The notes below the pieces were generated by a model, which was given only the letters and a program-made list of their open reading frames with translations, was not told the origin of the DNA and did not search any database. Shown piece by piece: positions 19,057 to 28,068 of a stretch of DNA of 64,000 nucleotides. The position numbers were made by a program, and so were the translations under genes. Source of the stretch: Chitinophagaceae bacterium (GTDB taxonomy: Bacteria > Bacteroidota > Bacteroidia > Chitinophagales > Chitinophagaceae); assembly GCA_947452965.1 (NCBI GenBank), contig CANGEW010000002.1, forward strand, positions 143,527-207,526, given 5' to 3'. Within the stretch, counting starts at the first letter, position 1. Every line of letters begins with the position of its first letter.

Positions 19057-19458
19057 TTGGAAAAGCAAGAAGTGTTTTGGATTGAGGAGTTTAAATTAGA
19101 AGAAGCGTATAAGCCTTACAACATAAAGCACAGGTGCTTTTACTTTTCTAAAGATGTAATAAGTTTTGTTAGTTCTTGTAAATATGATAAGGTTTTCTAC
19201 TCATTGTTTGATCAATTGGTGAGGAGTGCAACCTCTGTTGGAGCTAATTTGGCAGAAGGATCATCAGGTAGTAGCAAAAGAGATTGGCTAAAGTTTTTAA
19301 TCATTGCATTAAAGTCATCCAACGAAACCAAATATTGGCTCTGTTTGATCAGAGATACAATGGAAGTTTCCAGGGATGAAATAAACAAATTGATTATAGA
19401 AGCAGAAGAAATCTCAAAAATTATTGCAAGTATTATTGTAAAATCAAAGCAAGTCTGA
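19057..19458 (+). CDS. Four helix bundle protein (S23 / intervening-sequence-protein family)
   Basis: A 133-residue helical protein of the family first seen inside 23S rRNA intervening sequences (TIGR02436-type 'four helix bundle protein'). The match rests on LFDQLVRSATSVGANLAEGSSG, followed by FLIIALKSSNETKYWL and a final helix, the family's hallmark order. The start is TTG at 19057. Function is unknown; relatives include the Avd accessory protein of diversity-generating retroelements. It interrupts the nuo operon between nuoF and nuoG and is flanked by AT-rich inverted arms. No reverse transcriptase or variable repeat is nearby, so a DGR role is unsupported. Confidence 0.85.
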   Translation: MEKQEVFWIEEFKLEEAYKPYNIKHRCFYFSKDVISFVSSCKYDKVFYSLFDQLVRSATSVGANLAEGSSGSSKRDWLKFLIIALKSSNETKYWLCLIRDTMEVSRDEINKLIIEAEEISKIIASIIVKSKQV

Positions 19459-19481
19459 TTTTTTTAAACAAGGGGTTATAT

Positions 19482-19510
19482 ACTTTTTGAATTTTGCTTT
19501 TTGAATTAAA
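19482..19510. repeat. Right AT-rich arm flanking the four-helix-bundle gene
   Basis: Two tandem copies of CTTTTTGAATT-like units (ACTTTTTGAATTTTG, then CTTTTTGAATTA) immediately precede the nuoG ATG. They are roughly inverse to the A-rich units at 19028-19056 and similar to repeats at 15314-15350 and 21666-21724. Confidence 0.6.
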
Positions 19511-19514
19511 TACT

Positions 19515-20621
19515 ATGTCCGAAGAAATAAAAACTATTAAAGTTACTATTGACAACATCACGATTGATGTTGCACCAGGTACGACCATCCTTCAGGCGGC
19601 CCGTCAAATCGGCGGTGATGTTACACCTCCTGCGATGTGTTATTACAGCAAGTTGGAAGGTAGTGGCGGAAAATGCAGGACTTGTTTGGTGGAAGTAGCT
19701 GCCGGTTCTACAGCAGATCCGCGTCCTATGCCTAAGCTGGTGGCAAGTTGCCGAACTGGTGTAATGGACGGTATGATTGTAAAAAACATAACCAGTGAAA
19801 AAGTTCCTGATGCAAGAGCCGGTGTGGTTGAGTTTTTATTATTGAATCATCCTTTGGATTGTCCTGTTTGTGATCAGGCTGGCGAATGTCATTTACAAGA
19901 TTTAGGATACGATCATGGTAAAGAAGCCACTCGATATCAATTTGCAAGAAGAACATTTAAAAAAGAGGATATTGGTCCTTACATACAGTTGCACATGACG
20001 AGATGCATTCTTTGTTATCGTTGTACTTATGTGGCTGATCAAATTACTAATAAGCGTGTACATGGTGTGGTAGACAGAGGAGATCACGCAGCTATCTCAA
20101 CATATATTTCGAAAGCCATTGATAATGATTTTTCTGGAAACATGATTGATGTTTGTCCAGTAGGCGCTTTGACAGATAAAACATTCAGATTTAAGAATAG
20201 AGTTTGGTTTACAAAACCAGTAGACGCCCATAGAAGTTGTACAACTCCCGGTTGTTGTGGAAAAGCCACTCTTTGGTTAAGGGGCGATGAAGTATTTAGA
20301 GTAACCGCTCGTAAAGATGAGTGGGGTGAAGTACAAAGCTATGACGGTAAAACAGGTTGGATTTGCAATACATGTCGTTTTGAAACTAAGAAAACAGAGA
20401 GTTGGACAATTGAAGGATTGACTGCTATCAGCAGACATTCAGTAATTGGAGCCAACAAATACAAAACATTGGAAATGCCATCAGAAACAGTAAAGAAAGT
20501 AATGAATGGCATGAATCCAAAACTATTGATGGATATACATAGTGTAAGTGGTGTAAACAAACCCGAAATTCATTTGAGCGAGATCAATGGTCCGGCTCAT
20601 TCATCAGACTTTAAAAAATAA
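19515..20621 (+). CDS. nuoG: NADH-quinone oxidoreductase subunit G, short form (iron-sulfur protein)
   Basis: It carries several iron-sulfur clusters of the complex I electron chain. Ligands visible: CYYSKLEGSGGKCRTC ([2Fe-2S] N1b), PLDCPVCDQAGECHLQDLG, RCILCYRC...VCPVGAL ([4Fe-4S]), and a C-terminal CTTPGCCGKATLWLRG/WICNTCRF segment. The ATG at 19515 gives 368 residues. It lacks most of the molybdopterin-oxidoreductase-like domain of the ~900-residue enterobacterial protein. There is no sign of a frameshift, and short NuoG proteins are common in Bacteroidota. nuoH starts 3 bases after its stop. Confidence 0.93.
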   Translation: MSEEIKTIKVTIDNITIDVAPGTTILQAARQIGGDVTPPAMCYYSKLEGSGGKCRTCLVEVAAGSTADPRPMPKLVASCRTGVMDGMIVKNITSEKVPDARAGVVEFLLLNHPLDCPVCDQAGECHLQDLGYDHGKEATRYQFARRTFKKEDIGPYIQLHMTRCILCYRCTYVADQITNKRVHGVVDRGDHAAISTYISKAIDNDFSGNMIDVCPVGALTDKTFRFKNRVWFTKPVDAHRSCTTPGCCGKATLWLRGDEVFRVTARKDEWGEVQSYDGKTGWICNTCRFETKKTESWTIEGLTAISRHSVIGANKYKTLEMPSETVKKVMNGMNPKLLMDIHSVSGVNKPEIHLSEINGPAHSSDFKK

Positions 20622-20624
20622 AAA

Positions 20625-21665
20625 ATGTTATTAGCAATTGATGTTGCTTTATTGATAGAAAAATTAGTACTCATTGTAGTGGTGGTGTTTGCATCTCTGG
20701 GAATTGCCATGTACACCACATTTGCCGAAAGAAAAGTTGCGGCCATACTACAAGACAGGCGTGGGCCTAATCGTGCTGGTCCTTTTGGATTGTTACAACC
20801 ATTGGCTGATGGGTTAAAATTATTTTTCAAAGAAGAGATTATTCCGAATTTCTCTTCCAAATTTTTATTCATTCTTGGTCCGGCTTTGGCAATGCTAACG
20901 GCTTGTATGACAAGTGCAGTCATTCCATGGGGGGATAAAGTTGAATTATTTGGAAGAACCATAGATCTTCAAATAGCCGATGTTAATATTGGTATCTTAT
21001 ATGTTTTTGGAGTGGTAAGTTTGGGTGTTTATGGTATCATGATCGGTTCATGGGCAAGTAATAATAAATTTTCATTGTTAGGAGGATTAAGAGCCGCCTC
21101 TCAAATTATAAGTTACGAATTAGCAATGGGTATTTCAATGATTGCTTTGTTGATGGTAACGGGAACGCTTAGTCTAAAAGAAATGGTGGTGCAACAGCAG
21201 CATCATTATTGGAATGTTGTGTATCAGCCTCTGGGATTTTTAATCTTTTTAATTTGTGCCTTTGCAGAATGTAATCGTACACCGTTTGATTTGCCTGAAG
21301 CTGAAAATGAATTAATTGGCGGATATCACACAGAGTATTCTTCCATGAAACTAGGCTTTTATCTTTTTTCCGAGTACATCAATATGTTTATTAGCAGTGT
21401 GGTAATGGCTACTTTGTACTTTGGTGGATATGACATGCCTTTTGTAAATGAAGCAGCCCTGGCACCTAATATGGCCGCCTTAGTGGGGATAGTTGCATTA
21501 TTGGCAAAAGTGGTATGTTTTATCTTTTTCTTTATGTGGGTAAGATGGACAATACCACGATTCAGATATGACCAGCTCATGCATTTGGGATGGAGAATAT
21601 TGATTCCTTTGGCATTGTTCAACATGTTAACAACCGGAGGAGCGATTTTATATTTTAGTAAGTAA
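20625..21665 (+). CDS. nuoH: NADH-quinone oxidoreductase subunit H
   Basis: The membrane subunit at the quinone entry site, with about eight transmembrane helices. Typical segments: TFAERKVAAILQDRRGPNRAGPFGLLQPLADGLKLFFKE (positions ~30-68), AECNRTPFDLPEAENELIGGYHTEYSSMKLGFY-type loop, and the final RFRYDQLMHLGWRILIPL. Full length at 346 residues, 3 bases after nuoG. Confidence 0.97.
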   Translation: MLLAIDVALLIEKLVLIVVVVFASLGIAMYTTFAERKVAAILQDRRGPNRAGPFGLLQPLADGLKLFFKEEIIPNFSSKFLFILGPALAMLTACMTSAVIPWGDKVELFGRTIDLQIADVNIGILYVFGVVSLGVYGIMIGSWASNNKFSLLGGLRAASQIISYELAMGISMIALLMVTGTLSLKEMVVQQQHHYWNVVYQPLGFLIFLICAFAECNRTPFDLPEAENELIGGYHTEYSSMKLGFYLFSEYINMFISSVVMATLYFGGYDMPFVNEAALAPNMAALVGIVALLAKVVCFIFFFMWVRWTIPRFRYDQLMHLGWRILIPLALFNMLTTGGAILYFSK

Positions 21666-21724
21666 AAAGTAATTTTTTAATTCATATATGGTTTAAAATT
21701 TTGACTTTTCAATTTTTAATTAAA
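21666..21724. repeat. AT-rich inverted repeat between nuoH and nuoI
   Basis: A left part with AAAAAGTAATTTTTTAATT and a right part with TTTTGACTTTTCAATTTTTAA are imperfect inverse copies around a short ATATATGG loop. They share the TTTTGA(A/C)TT unit with the other nuo spacers. No terminator-like GC stem is present. Confidence 0.5.
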
Positions 21725-21728
21725 AAAA

Positions 21729-22283
21729 ATGCAAGCATTAACCAATAAAGCAAAACAAGTTAGCCGTAAGCCAATGAGCTTCATGGAGAAGTTGTATTTG
21801 CCGGCTATTTTTAAAGGTATGATGATTACATTCAGTCATATATTTAAAAAGAAACCCACTATTAATTATCCAGAGAAACAAAGGCCGTTTAGTCCTGTTT
21901 TTCGCGGACTACATATTTTAAATAGAGATGCCGAAGGAAGAGAAAATTGTACAGCATGCGGTTTATGCGCTGTGGCTTGTCCTGCTGAGGCGATTACCAT
22001 GGAGGCAGCTGAAAGACAAGTTGGAGAGGAGCATTTATATAAAGAAGAAAAATATGCTGCTAAGTACGAGATTAATATGTTGCGTTGTATTTTTTGTGGA
22101 TTGTGTGAAGAGGCTTGTCCAAAGGATGCCATTTATTTAAGTGAAACATTTACTCCGGCCGATTATCAAAGAAAGCAATTTATTTACAGTAAGAATGAAT
22201 TGTTGATACCTCATCCCAAAGAAAATGAAGAGGCATATTTAAAAGCACTAGGAAATAGACCTAAAAAAGAAATTGTAAAATAA
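21729..22283 (+). CDS. nuoI: NADH-quinone oxidoreductase subunit I
   Basis: A ferredoxin-like subunit holding two [4Fe-4S] clusters (N6a, N6b). Both classic motifs are seen: CTACGLCAVACPAEA and CIFCGLCEEACPKDA. The N-terminal GLHILNRDAEGRENC and C-terminal KNELLIPHP segments are typical. 184 residues; one base separates it from nuoJ. Confidence 0.97.
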   Translation: MQALTNKAKQVSRKPMSFMEKLYLPAIFKGMMITFSHIFKKKPTINYPEKQRPFSPVFRGLHILNRDAEGRENCTACGLCAVACPAEAITMEAAERQVGEEHLYKEEKYAAKYEINMLRCIFCGLCEEACPKDAIYLSETFTPADYQRKQFIYSKNELLIPHPKENEEAYLKALGNRPKKEIVK

Positions 22284-22284
22284 A

Positions 22285-22794
22285 ATGAATATTACAACCA
22301 TACTATTTATTCTATTATCTGTAATGGCCATAGGAAGTGCTGTTATGATGATATCCAGTAAATCTCCAGTTCATAGTGTTTTGTGGTTGGTGGTGGTATT
22401 TTTTGCAATTTCAGGACATTATATTTTATTGAATGCCCAATTCTTAGCAATTGTGAATATCATTGTGTATGCGGGCGCTATTATGGTTCTCTTTTTGTTT
22501 GTAGTGATGTTAATGAATTTAAATGCAGAGACAGAACCTATTAAAAATTATCGTTTACAGTTGGTTGGAATTGTTGCGGGAGGCTTGTTGTTGTTAGTTA
22601 TTATTTCAGCAATCATGAAAATGGATGTTGAACACTTGGTACAAACGAAGGATGGAGATGCAGGGCTCATTAAGGTATTAGGAATGAATTTGTTTAAAAA
22701 TTATGTATTGCCTTTTGAAATCAGCAGTGTGCTGTTTTTGAGTGCAATGATTGGAGCTGTGGTAATAGGCAAGAAAGATGAAAATGTAAACTAA
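22285..22794 (+). CDS. nuoJ: NADH-quinone oxidoreductase subunit J
   Basis: A membrane-arm subunit with five hydrophobic helices. The conserved block LNAQFLAIVNIIVYAGAIMVLFLFVVMLMNL is present (~residues 50-82), including the pi-bulge helix region of TM3. 169 residues. Start codon one base after the nuoI stop. Confidence 0.95.
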   Translation: MNITTILFILLSVMAIGSAVMMISSKSPVHSVLWLVVVFFAISGHYILLNAQFLAIVNIIVYAGAIMVLFLFVVMLMNLNAETEPIKNYRLQLVGIVAGGLLLLVIISAIMKMDVEHLVQTKDGDAGLIKVLGMNLFKNYVLPFEISSVLFLSAMIGAVVIGKKDENVN

Positions 22795-22814
22795 TAAAGA
22801 AGAATTCATAAACT

Positions 22815-23141
22815 ATGGATATAAAATTATACATCATTTTAGCAATCACACTTTTTACTATTGGTATGATTGGTGTATTGGTTAGGAGAAATGCCATCAT
22901 TATTTTTATGTGCGTGGAGTTGATGCTAAATGCAGTGAACTTATTGTTGGTAGCTTTTTCAAAAATGCATGCATTGAATCCATCACTTTCACCAACTGTT
23001 GCAAGTGATGCTCAGATTTTTGTTTTTTTTATTATGGTAGTAGCGGCGGCAGAGGTGAGTGTAGGATTAGCTATTATTGTAATGATGTATAGAAATGTAC
23101 ATACTGTTGATGTGAATTTTTTAAATAGATTAAAACATTAA
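22815..23141 (+). CDS. nuoK: NADH-quinone oxidoreductase subunit K
   Basis: A small (108-residue) three-helix membrane subunit homologous to MrpC. The two conserved membrane Glu residues appear in [13 protein letters not shown] and [12 protein letters not shown], and the RRNAIIIF entry is typical. Standard position between nuoJ and nuoL. Confidence 0.95.
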   Translation: MDIKLYIILAITLFTIGMIGVLVRRNAIIIFMCVELMLNAVNLLLVAFSKMHALNPSLSPTVASDAQIFVFFIMVVAAAEVSVGLAIIVMMYRNVHTVDVNFLNRLKH

Positions 23142-23184
23142 AATTTTAGAATAGCCTTTTCATGGAGGTTGTTTATCATTCATT

Positions 23185-25068
23185 ATGAATACTATTTTTC
23201 AATTAGCTTGGTTAATACCTATTCTGCCATTGGTTGGTTTTGTAATAAATGGCTTGGGAAGAAAAACCCTTTCAAAAACTTTGGTGGGTATTATTGGAAG
23301 TGGTGTCATTTTAATATCATTTGTAATCAGTGTACTTGTATTTCTTCAAATTAAGCAAGGCCATACAGATGTTATTCATTACTTTGACTTTATACAATTA
23401 CGTTCTCTATCTATCGCAGTTGATTTTAAACTGGATCAATTATCTGGCTTGTTTTTGTTGATTATCACTGGAATTGGTTTTTTAATTCATTTGTATTCTA
23501 CTTCATATATGCATGAAGAGGATAATAAAGATTTTGCAAAATATTTTGCCTATTTGAATCTGTTTGTTTTCTCGATGCTTTTATTAGTGCTTGGAGCCAA
23601 CTATATTGTGATGTTTGTAGGGTGGGAAGGTGTTGGATTGTGTTCTTATTTGTTAATTGGATATTGGTTCCGTAATTCAGATTATACCAATGCTGCAAAG
23701 AAAGCTTTTGTAATGAACAGAATTGGAGACCTTGGATTTTTGTTGGCAGTTTTTTGGTTGATTTCTAAAATTGGTTCTGTTTCTTACGACCAGATTTTTT
23801 TATCTGCTAATCTTGCTAAACTTTCTGTGTTTGACATAACAGGAATTACTTTATTAATGTTTGTTGGAGCTACTGGTAAAAGTGCTCAAATTCCTTTGTA
23901 CACCTGGTTGCCAGATGCAATGGCGGGTCCAACTCCTGTAAGTGCTTTAATTCACGCAGCAACAATGGTCACTGCCGGTATATATATGATTGCCAGGAGT
24001 AGTGCGCTGTTTTCGTTAGCACCAATAACCCAACACGTTATTACCATAGTAGGATTAGCGACTGCATTATTAGCGGCGTCTATTGCTATCCAACAAAACG
24101 ATATTAAAAAAGTTTTAGCTTATTCTACAGTAAGTCAATTAGGATTTATGTTTGTTGCTTTGGGCACTGGTAATTATGTGGCAGCAGTATTTCATGTGTT
24201 AACACATGCTTTCTTTAAGGCATTGATGTTTTTAGGCAGTGGTTCTGTTATTCATGCAATGGGCGGAGAACAGGATATCAGAAAAATGGGAGGCCTGCAT
24301 AAGCATATGAAAATCACGAGCATTACTTTCTTCATAGGCTGTTTGGCTATTTCGGGTATTCCTGGGTTTTCAGGTTTCTTCTCAAAAGACAGTATTTTAT
24401 CAGGTGCATATGAATATCATCCTTTCGTTTATGCAATAGCGTTATTTACTGCTTTGCTTACAGCTTTTTATATGTTCCGTTTATACTTCATTACATTTAC
24501 AGGGAAGTTTAGGGGGACACATGATCAAGAGCATCATTTGCATGAAAGTCCTTTAGCAATGACATTCCCATTAATTGTTTTGGCTATTTTAAGTATAGTA
24601 GGTGGTTACATTGGAGTACCTGCATCATTGGGCGGGCATGATGAGTTGTCAATCTATTTATCTCCTGTTGTAAAGTCGGTTGAACAATCATTAGCCCATG
24701 AAACAGAATATGTTCTTATGGGATTATCTTCTGTGTTAGTTATCCTTTCTATTCTTTTTGCTTGGGTAAAATTTAGAAATTATAAAAATGCATTACCAAC
24801 AACATGGTTACAAAAAGTTCTTGAAAACAAATGGTATGTAGATGAGTTTTATCAAAAAATAGTTGTGGAACCCGTTCAGTCGCTATCAGTATTTTTCAAT
24901 AATGTCATAGAAAATAAAATTGTAGACGGAATAGTGAATGGGGTAGGGAAGCTGGTTAATTATTCAAGTCGCCAATTACGTTGGCTTCAAAGTGGACAGG
25001 TGGGGGCCTATGTGCTATTAATGGTTTTAGGCATGTTGATTTTGTTTTTTATTCAATTGTTTTTATAA
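23185..25068 (+). CDS. nuoL: NADH-quinone oxidoreductase subunit L
   Basis: The distal antiporter-like proton pump with the long lateral helix. Diagnostic segments: FVGWEGVGLCSYLLIGYW (TM5 Glu), GATGKSAQIPLYTWLPDAMAGPTPVSALIHAATMV-type loop and helix with the key Lys/His, and the HAFFKALMFLGSGSVIHA region. 627 residues; the C-terminal ~130 residues hold the lateral helix and last transmembrane segment. Confidence 0.97.
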   Translation: MNTIFQLAWLIPILPLVGFVINGLGRKTLSKTLVGIIGSGVILISFVISVLVFLQIKQGHTDVIHYFDFIQLRSLSIAVDFKLDQLSGLFLLIITGIGFLIHLYSTSYMHEEDNKDFAKYFAYLNLFVFSMLLLVLGANYIVMFVGWEGVGLCSYLLIGYWFRNSDYTNAAKKAFVMNRIGDLGFLLAVFWLISKIGSVSYDQIFLSANLAKLSVFDITGITLLMFVGATGKSAQIPLYTWLPDAMAGPTPVSALIHAATMVTAGIYMIARSSALFSLAPITQHVITIVGLATALLAASIAIQQNDIKKVLAYSTVSQLGFMFVALGTGNYVAAVFHVLTHAFFKALMFLGSGSVIHAMGGEQDIRKMGGLHKHMKITSITFFIGCLAISGIPGFSGFFSKDSILSGAYEYHPFVYAIALFTALLTAFYMFRLYFITFTGKFRGTHDQEHHLHESPLAMTFPLIVLAILSIVGGYIGVPASLGGHDELSIYLSPVVKSVEQSLAHETEYVLMGLSSVLVILSILFAWVKFRNYKNALPTTWLQKVLENKWYVDEFYQKIVVEPVQSLSVFFNNVIENKIVDGIVNGVGKLVNYSSRQLRWLQSGQVGAYVLLMVLGMLILFFIQLFL

Positions 25069-25082
25069 TAAAATAATAAATT

Positions 25083-26576
25083 TTGGGAACTTATTTTTCA
25101 TTTCCGGACTTATTCATATGGTTGCCATTATTGGCTGCTTTTTTATGTTTTGTAATCAATAAAGAACAACAAGCCAAAACTATTGCGATTGTTTTTTCGT
25201 TGTTTGTATTGGGGGTGTCTGTTTGTTCATTGTTTTATTTGAATGATGATAAGTACCTCAACTTTAATAATGTAAATTATATATGGTTAAAGTATTTAGG
25301 TGCAAGTTATTTCATAGGGCTAGATGGAACAGGTAGATTACTAACAATGCTTACCGCACTGGCATTCCCGATGATTTTAATCGCGACGTTTAATACACGT
25401 CAAGATAAGCCCCGCGCTTTTTATGGTTTGATGATGTTAACACAAGCCGGACTTATGGGGGTGTTTATGGCATTAGATGCGTTAAGTTTTTATTTCTTTT
25501 GGGAATTAGCTTTAATCCCGATTTATTTTTTATGCAGTAAATGGGGTGGTGAGAAACGAATTGAAGCAACCTTTAAATTTTTCGTATACACATTTGCGGG
25601 ATCATTGTTAATGTTGATTGGAATTATTTATGTGTATCTGCATACTACAGGAAGATCTTTTGGAGACGGAGTATATGCGCAGCATTCATTTGCTTTGAGT
25701 TCATTTTATATGTCTCAGTTAAGTGCTACAGAGCAAACCAGTTTGTTTGCATTGTTTTTTGTGGCTTTTGCCATAAAGATGCCTATCTTCCCATTTCATA
25801 CATGGCAGCCTGGAGCATATGATCAGTCACCCACAGCCGTAACAATGATTTTAAGCGGGGTGATGGTAAAAATGGGTTTGTTTGGTTTGTTGCGTTGGTT
25901 ACTTCCGGTATTTCCATTAGCGTCTATTCATTTCAAAAATGTGGTTATTATTTTGTCAATCATTGGTGTTGTATATGCCAGTTGCATTGCAATGATTCAG
26001 GATAACATTAAGCGATTAGTAGCGTATTCTTCGATAGCGCACATTGGTTTAATGTGTGCTGCAATTTTTTCGATGAATGAAATTAGCTTGCAAGGTGCAT
26101 TATTACAGATGTTTAATCATGGTATCAATATTATCGGAATGTGGATAGTGATTGAAATCATAGAAAGAAAAACAGGAGTTAAAAAAATATCAGAATTGTC
26201 GGGACTAGCAGCAACCATGCCAGTGCTTACCATATTTTTTGTGATCATTGCTTTTGCCAATATTGCTTTGCCTTTGACAAATGCTTTTGCTGGAGAATTT
26301 TTAATGTTTACCGGGTTGTATCATTATAATCAATGGTTTGCCTTCATTGCTGGATTAGGAATTATACTTTCTGCTGTGTACACGTTGAATATGATAAGAA
26401 AAGTGTTTTATGGTAGTTTAAATGCTGTTACCCATGAAGTGAAAGATATTTCATGGAACGAAAAACTGATACTTCTGGTAATTGTGGCCATAATATTTTT
26501 TATAGGAATATATCCACAACCATTAATTGAATTAACCAAGGAATCAGTTTCAACACTTTTGATGAAACTAAAATAG
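25083..26576 (+). CDS. nuoM: NADH-quinone oxidoreductase subunit M
   Basis: The second antiporter-like pump subunit. Segments FYFFWELALIPIYFL (TM5 Glu), AIKMPIFPFHTWQPGAYDQSP, and SIAHIGLMCAA are characteristic. The best available start is TTG at 25083, giving (M)GTYFSFPDLFIWLPLLAAF directly before the first helix. 497 residues, 14 bases after nuoL. Confidence 0.96.
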   Translation: MGTYFSFPDLFIWLPLLAAFLCFVINKEQQAKTIAIVFSLFVLGVSVCSLFYLNDDKYLNFNNVNYIWLKYLGASYFIGLDGTGRLLTMLTALAFPMILIATFNTRQDKPRAFYGLMMLTQAGLMGVFMALDALSFYFFWELALIPIYFLCSKWGGEKRIEATFKFFVYTFAGSLLMLIGIIYVYLHTTGRSFGDGVYAQHSFALSSFYMSQLSATEQTSLFALFFVAFAIKMPIFPFHTWQPGAYDQSPTAVTMILSGVMVKMGLFGLLRWLLPVFPLASIHFKNVVIILSIIGVVYASCIAMIQDNIKRLVAYSSIAHIGLMCAAIFSMNEISLQGALLQMFNHGINIIGMWIVIEIIERKTGVKKISELSGLAATMPVLTIFFVIIAFANIALPLTNAFAGEFLMFTGLYHYNQWFAFIAGLGIILSAVYTLNMIRKVFYGSLNAVTHEVKDISWNEKLILLVIVAIIFFIGIYPQPLIELTKESVSTLLMKLK

Positions 26577-26603
26577 AATCATAAAAGCTCATTATAAAAA
26601 AGT

Positions 26604-27998
26604 ATGAATACAATCATTTTATCGGCTATTTGGGGTGTGATTATGATGTTTTCGGGTGTGTTTGTGAAGAAGTCTACCACTCAAAAATACATAGCTATTA
26701 CTGGCATTTTGGTGATTGTTGCATTTGCGACTATAGAGCTATTAAGTGGTCAAACTTTTTTTGATTTTAATACACGTGGTATGATTAAGACAGACGTGTA
26801 TAATTTATCGTTTGTTTGGATAGCTGTTTTTTCTACCTTGTTATATTTTTTGTTGTCGGGTTCAGAAATAGAAAAGGTTGGTCCTCACATAGGAGAATAT
26901 TTTGCTTTATTGTTCTTTATTGTTTGTGGTATTGCTATTGCTGCTACATTTAATACTTTATTAATGTTGTTTATTGGCATTGAAATCATTTCAATCCCCT
27001 TGTATATATTAACAGGAAGTGACAAAAGAAACTTGAAGAGCAATGAGGCGGCTTTGAAATATTTTTTGATGGGAGCTTTTTCAACAGGAATAATGTTAAT
27101 GGGTATTGCCTTTGTATATGGAGCTAATCCGGCGGGTTCTTTTTACATAGATAATATACAAATCGGAACAGGACACATGTCGGTATTAATGGCATTGGGA
27201 TTACTTTTCATGTTGGTGTCTATGTCGTTTAAAGTATCCGCTGCACCTTTTCATTTTTGGACACCTGATGTATACGATGGCGCTCCAACTGTTTTCACAT
27301 CCTTCATGAGTACCATTGTAAAAGTCGCTGGATTCTTTGCATTTATCAGATTGTTTGAACATGCATTTGGAACAGTTCAGGATCAATGGCAAAAATTGAT
27401 TATCATCATTACGATTGCTACGTTATTCATTGGGAATATTACAGCGGTTTTTCAACAGAGTGTAAAAAGAATGCTGGCATATTCCAGTATCGCACAGGCA
27501 GGTTTTATGTTACTAGCTTTATTTGCATTAAATGAAAAAGCTAAGGATGGTATATTATTGTATGCTGCTGCGTATAGTTTTGCCACCATTGGTTTATTTG
27601 GTATCCTAACAAAAATGGAAGATTATACAATAGATGGTTTTAATGGTTTGGCCAAGAAACAACCAATATTGGCCTTTGCTACCACTGTATTTCTATTATC
27701 ATTAACAGGTGTTCCGTTAACAGCAGGGTTTCAAAGCAAATTTTTTATGTTAATGGCTGCCGTAGAAAACGGTAATCATTATTGGATAGTAGTGGTTGCT
27801 GTTTTATTTGCTGCTATCAGTGCTTATTATTATTTCAAGGTTATACAGGCTGTTTATTTTAAAGAACCAAACCTATCAGATACTTCATCAGAGATTTTTA
27901 TAAGCACACCATTCAAATTCATGTTACTAATATTAGTGGCTTTGATTGTTGTCATTGGAATTTATCCTGAAATTATAATTGGTTGGAGATATCGATAA
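26604..27998 (+). CDS. nuoN: NADH-quinone oxidoreductase subunit N
   Basis: The third antiporter-like pump subunit. Recognisable: LLMLFIGIEIISIPLYILTG (TM5 Glu), SFKVSAAPFHFWTPDVYDGAPT, and AYSSIAQAGFMLLAL. 464 residues, last gene of the nuo operon. The C-terminus (EIIIGWRYR) is short, but the family varies there. No clear terminator follows; the next gene starts 70 bases on. Confidence 0.96.
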   Translation: MNTIILSAIWGVIMMFSGVFVKKSTTQKYIAITGILVIVAFATIELLSGQTFFDFNTRGMIKTDVYNLSFVWIAVFSTLLYFLLSGSEIEKVGPHIGEYFALLFFIVCGIAIAATFNTLLMLFIGIEIISIPLYILTGSDKRNLKSNEAALKYFLMGAFSTGIMLMGIAFVYGANPAGSFYIDNIQIGTGHMSVLMALGLLFMLVSMSFKVSAAPFHFWTPDVYDGAPTVFTSFMSTIVKVAGFFAFIRLFEHAFGTVQDQWQKLIIIITIATLFIGNITAVFQQSVKRMLAYSSIAQAGFMLLALFALNEKAKDGILLYAAAYSFATIGLFGILTKMEDYTIDGFNGLAKKQPILAFATTVFLLSLTGVPLTAGFQSKFFMLMAAVENGNHYWIVVVAVLFAAISAYYYFKVIQAVYFKEPNLSDTSSEIFISTPFKFMLLILVALIVVIGIYPEIIIGWRYR

Positions 27999-28068
27999 TC
28001 AGGATTATAAGCTTAATGATCTAACAACTTTCAGTTATTATCTGCATTTTTTGGTGTAATTTCTCATT

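Noticed and set aside
19057..19458. A diversity-generating retroelement around the four-helix-bundle (Avd-like) gene
   Set aside because: No reverse transcriptase and no template/variable repeat pair is seen in the flanking nuo genes.
19515..20621. NuoG as a truncated pseudogene because it is ~370 rather than ~900 residues
   Set aside because: All cluster-binding cysteines are present, the frame ends cleanly 3 bases before nuoH, and short NuoG proteins are usual in Bacteroidota.
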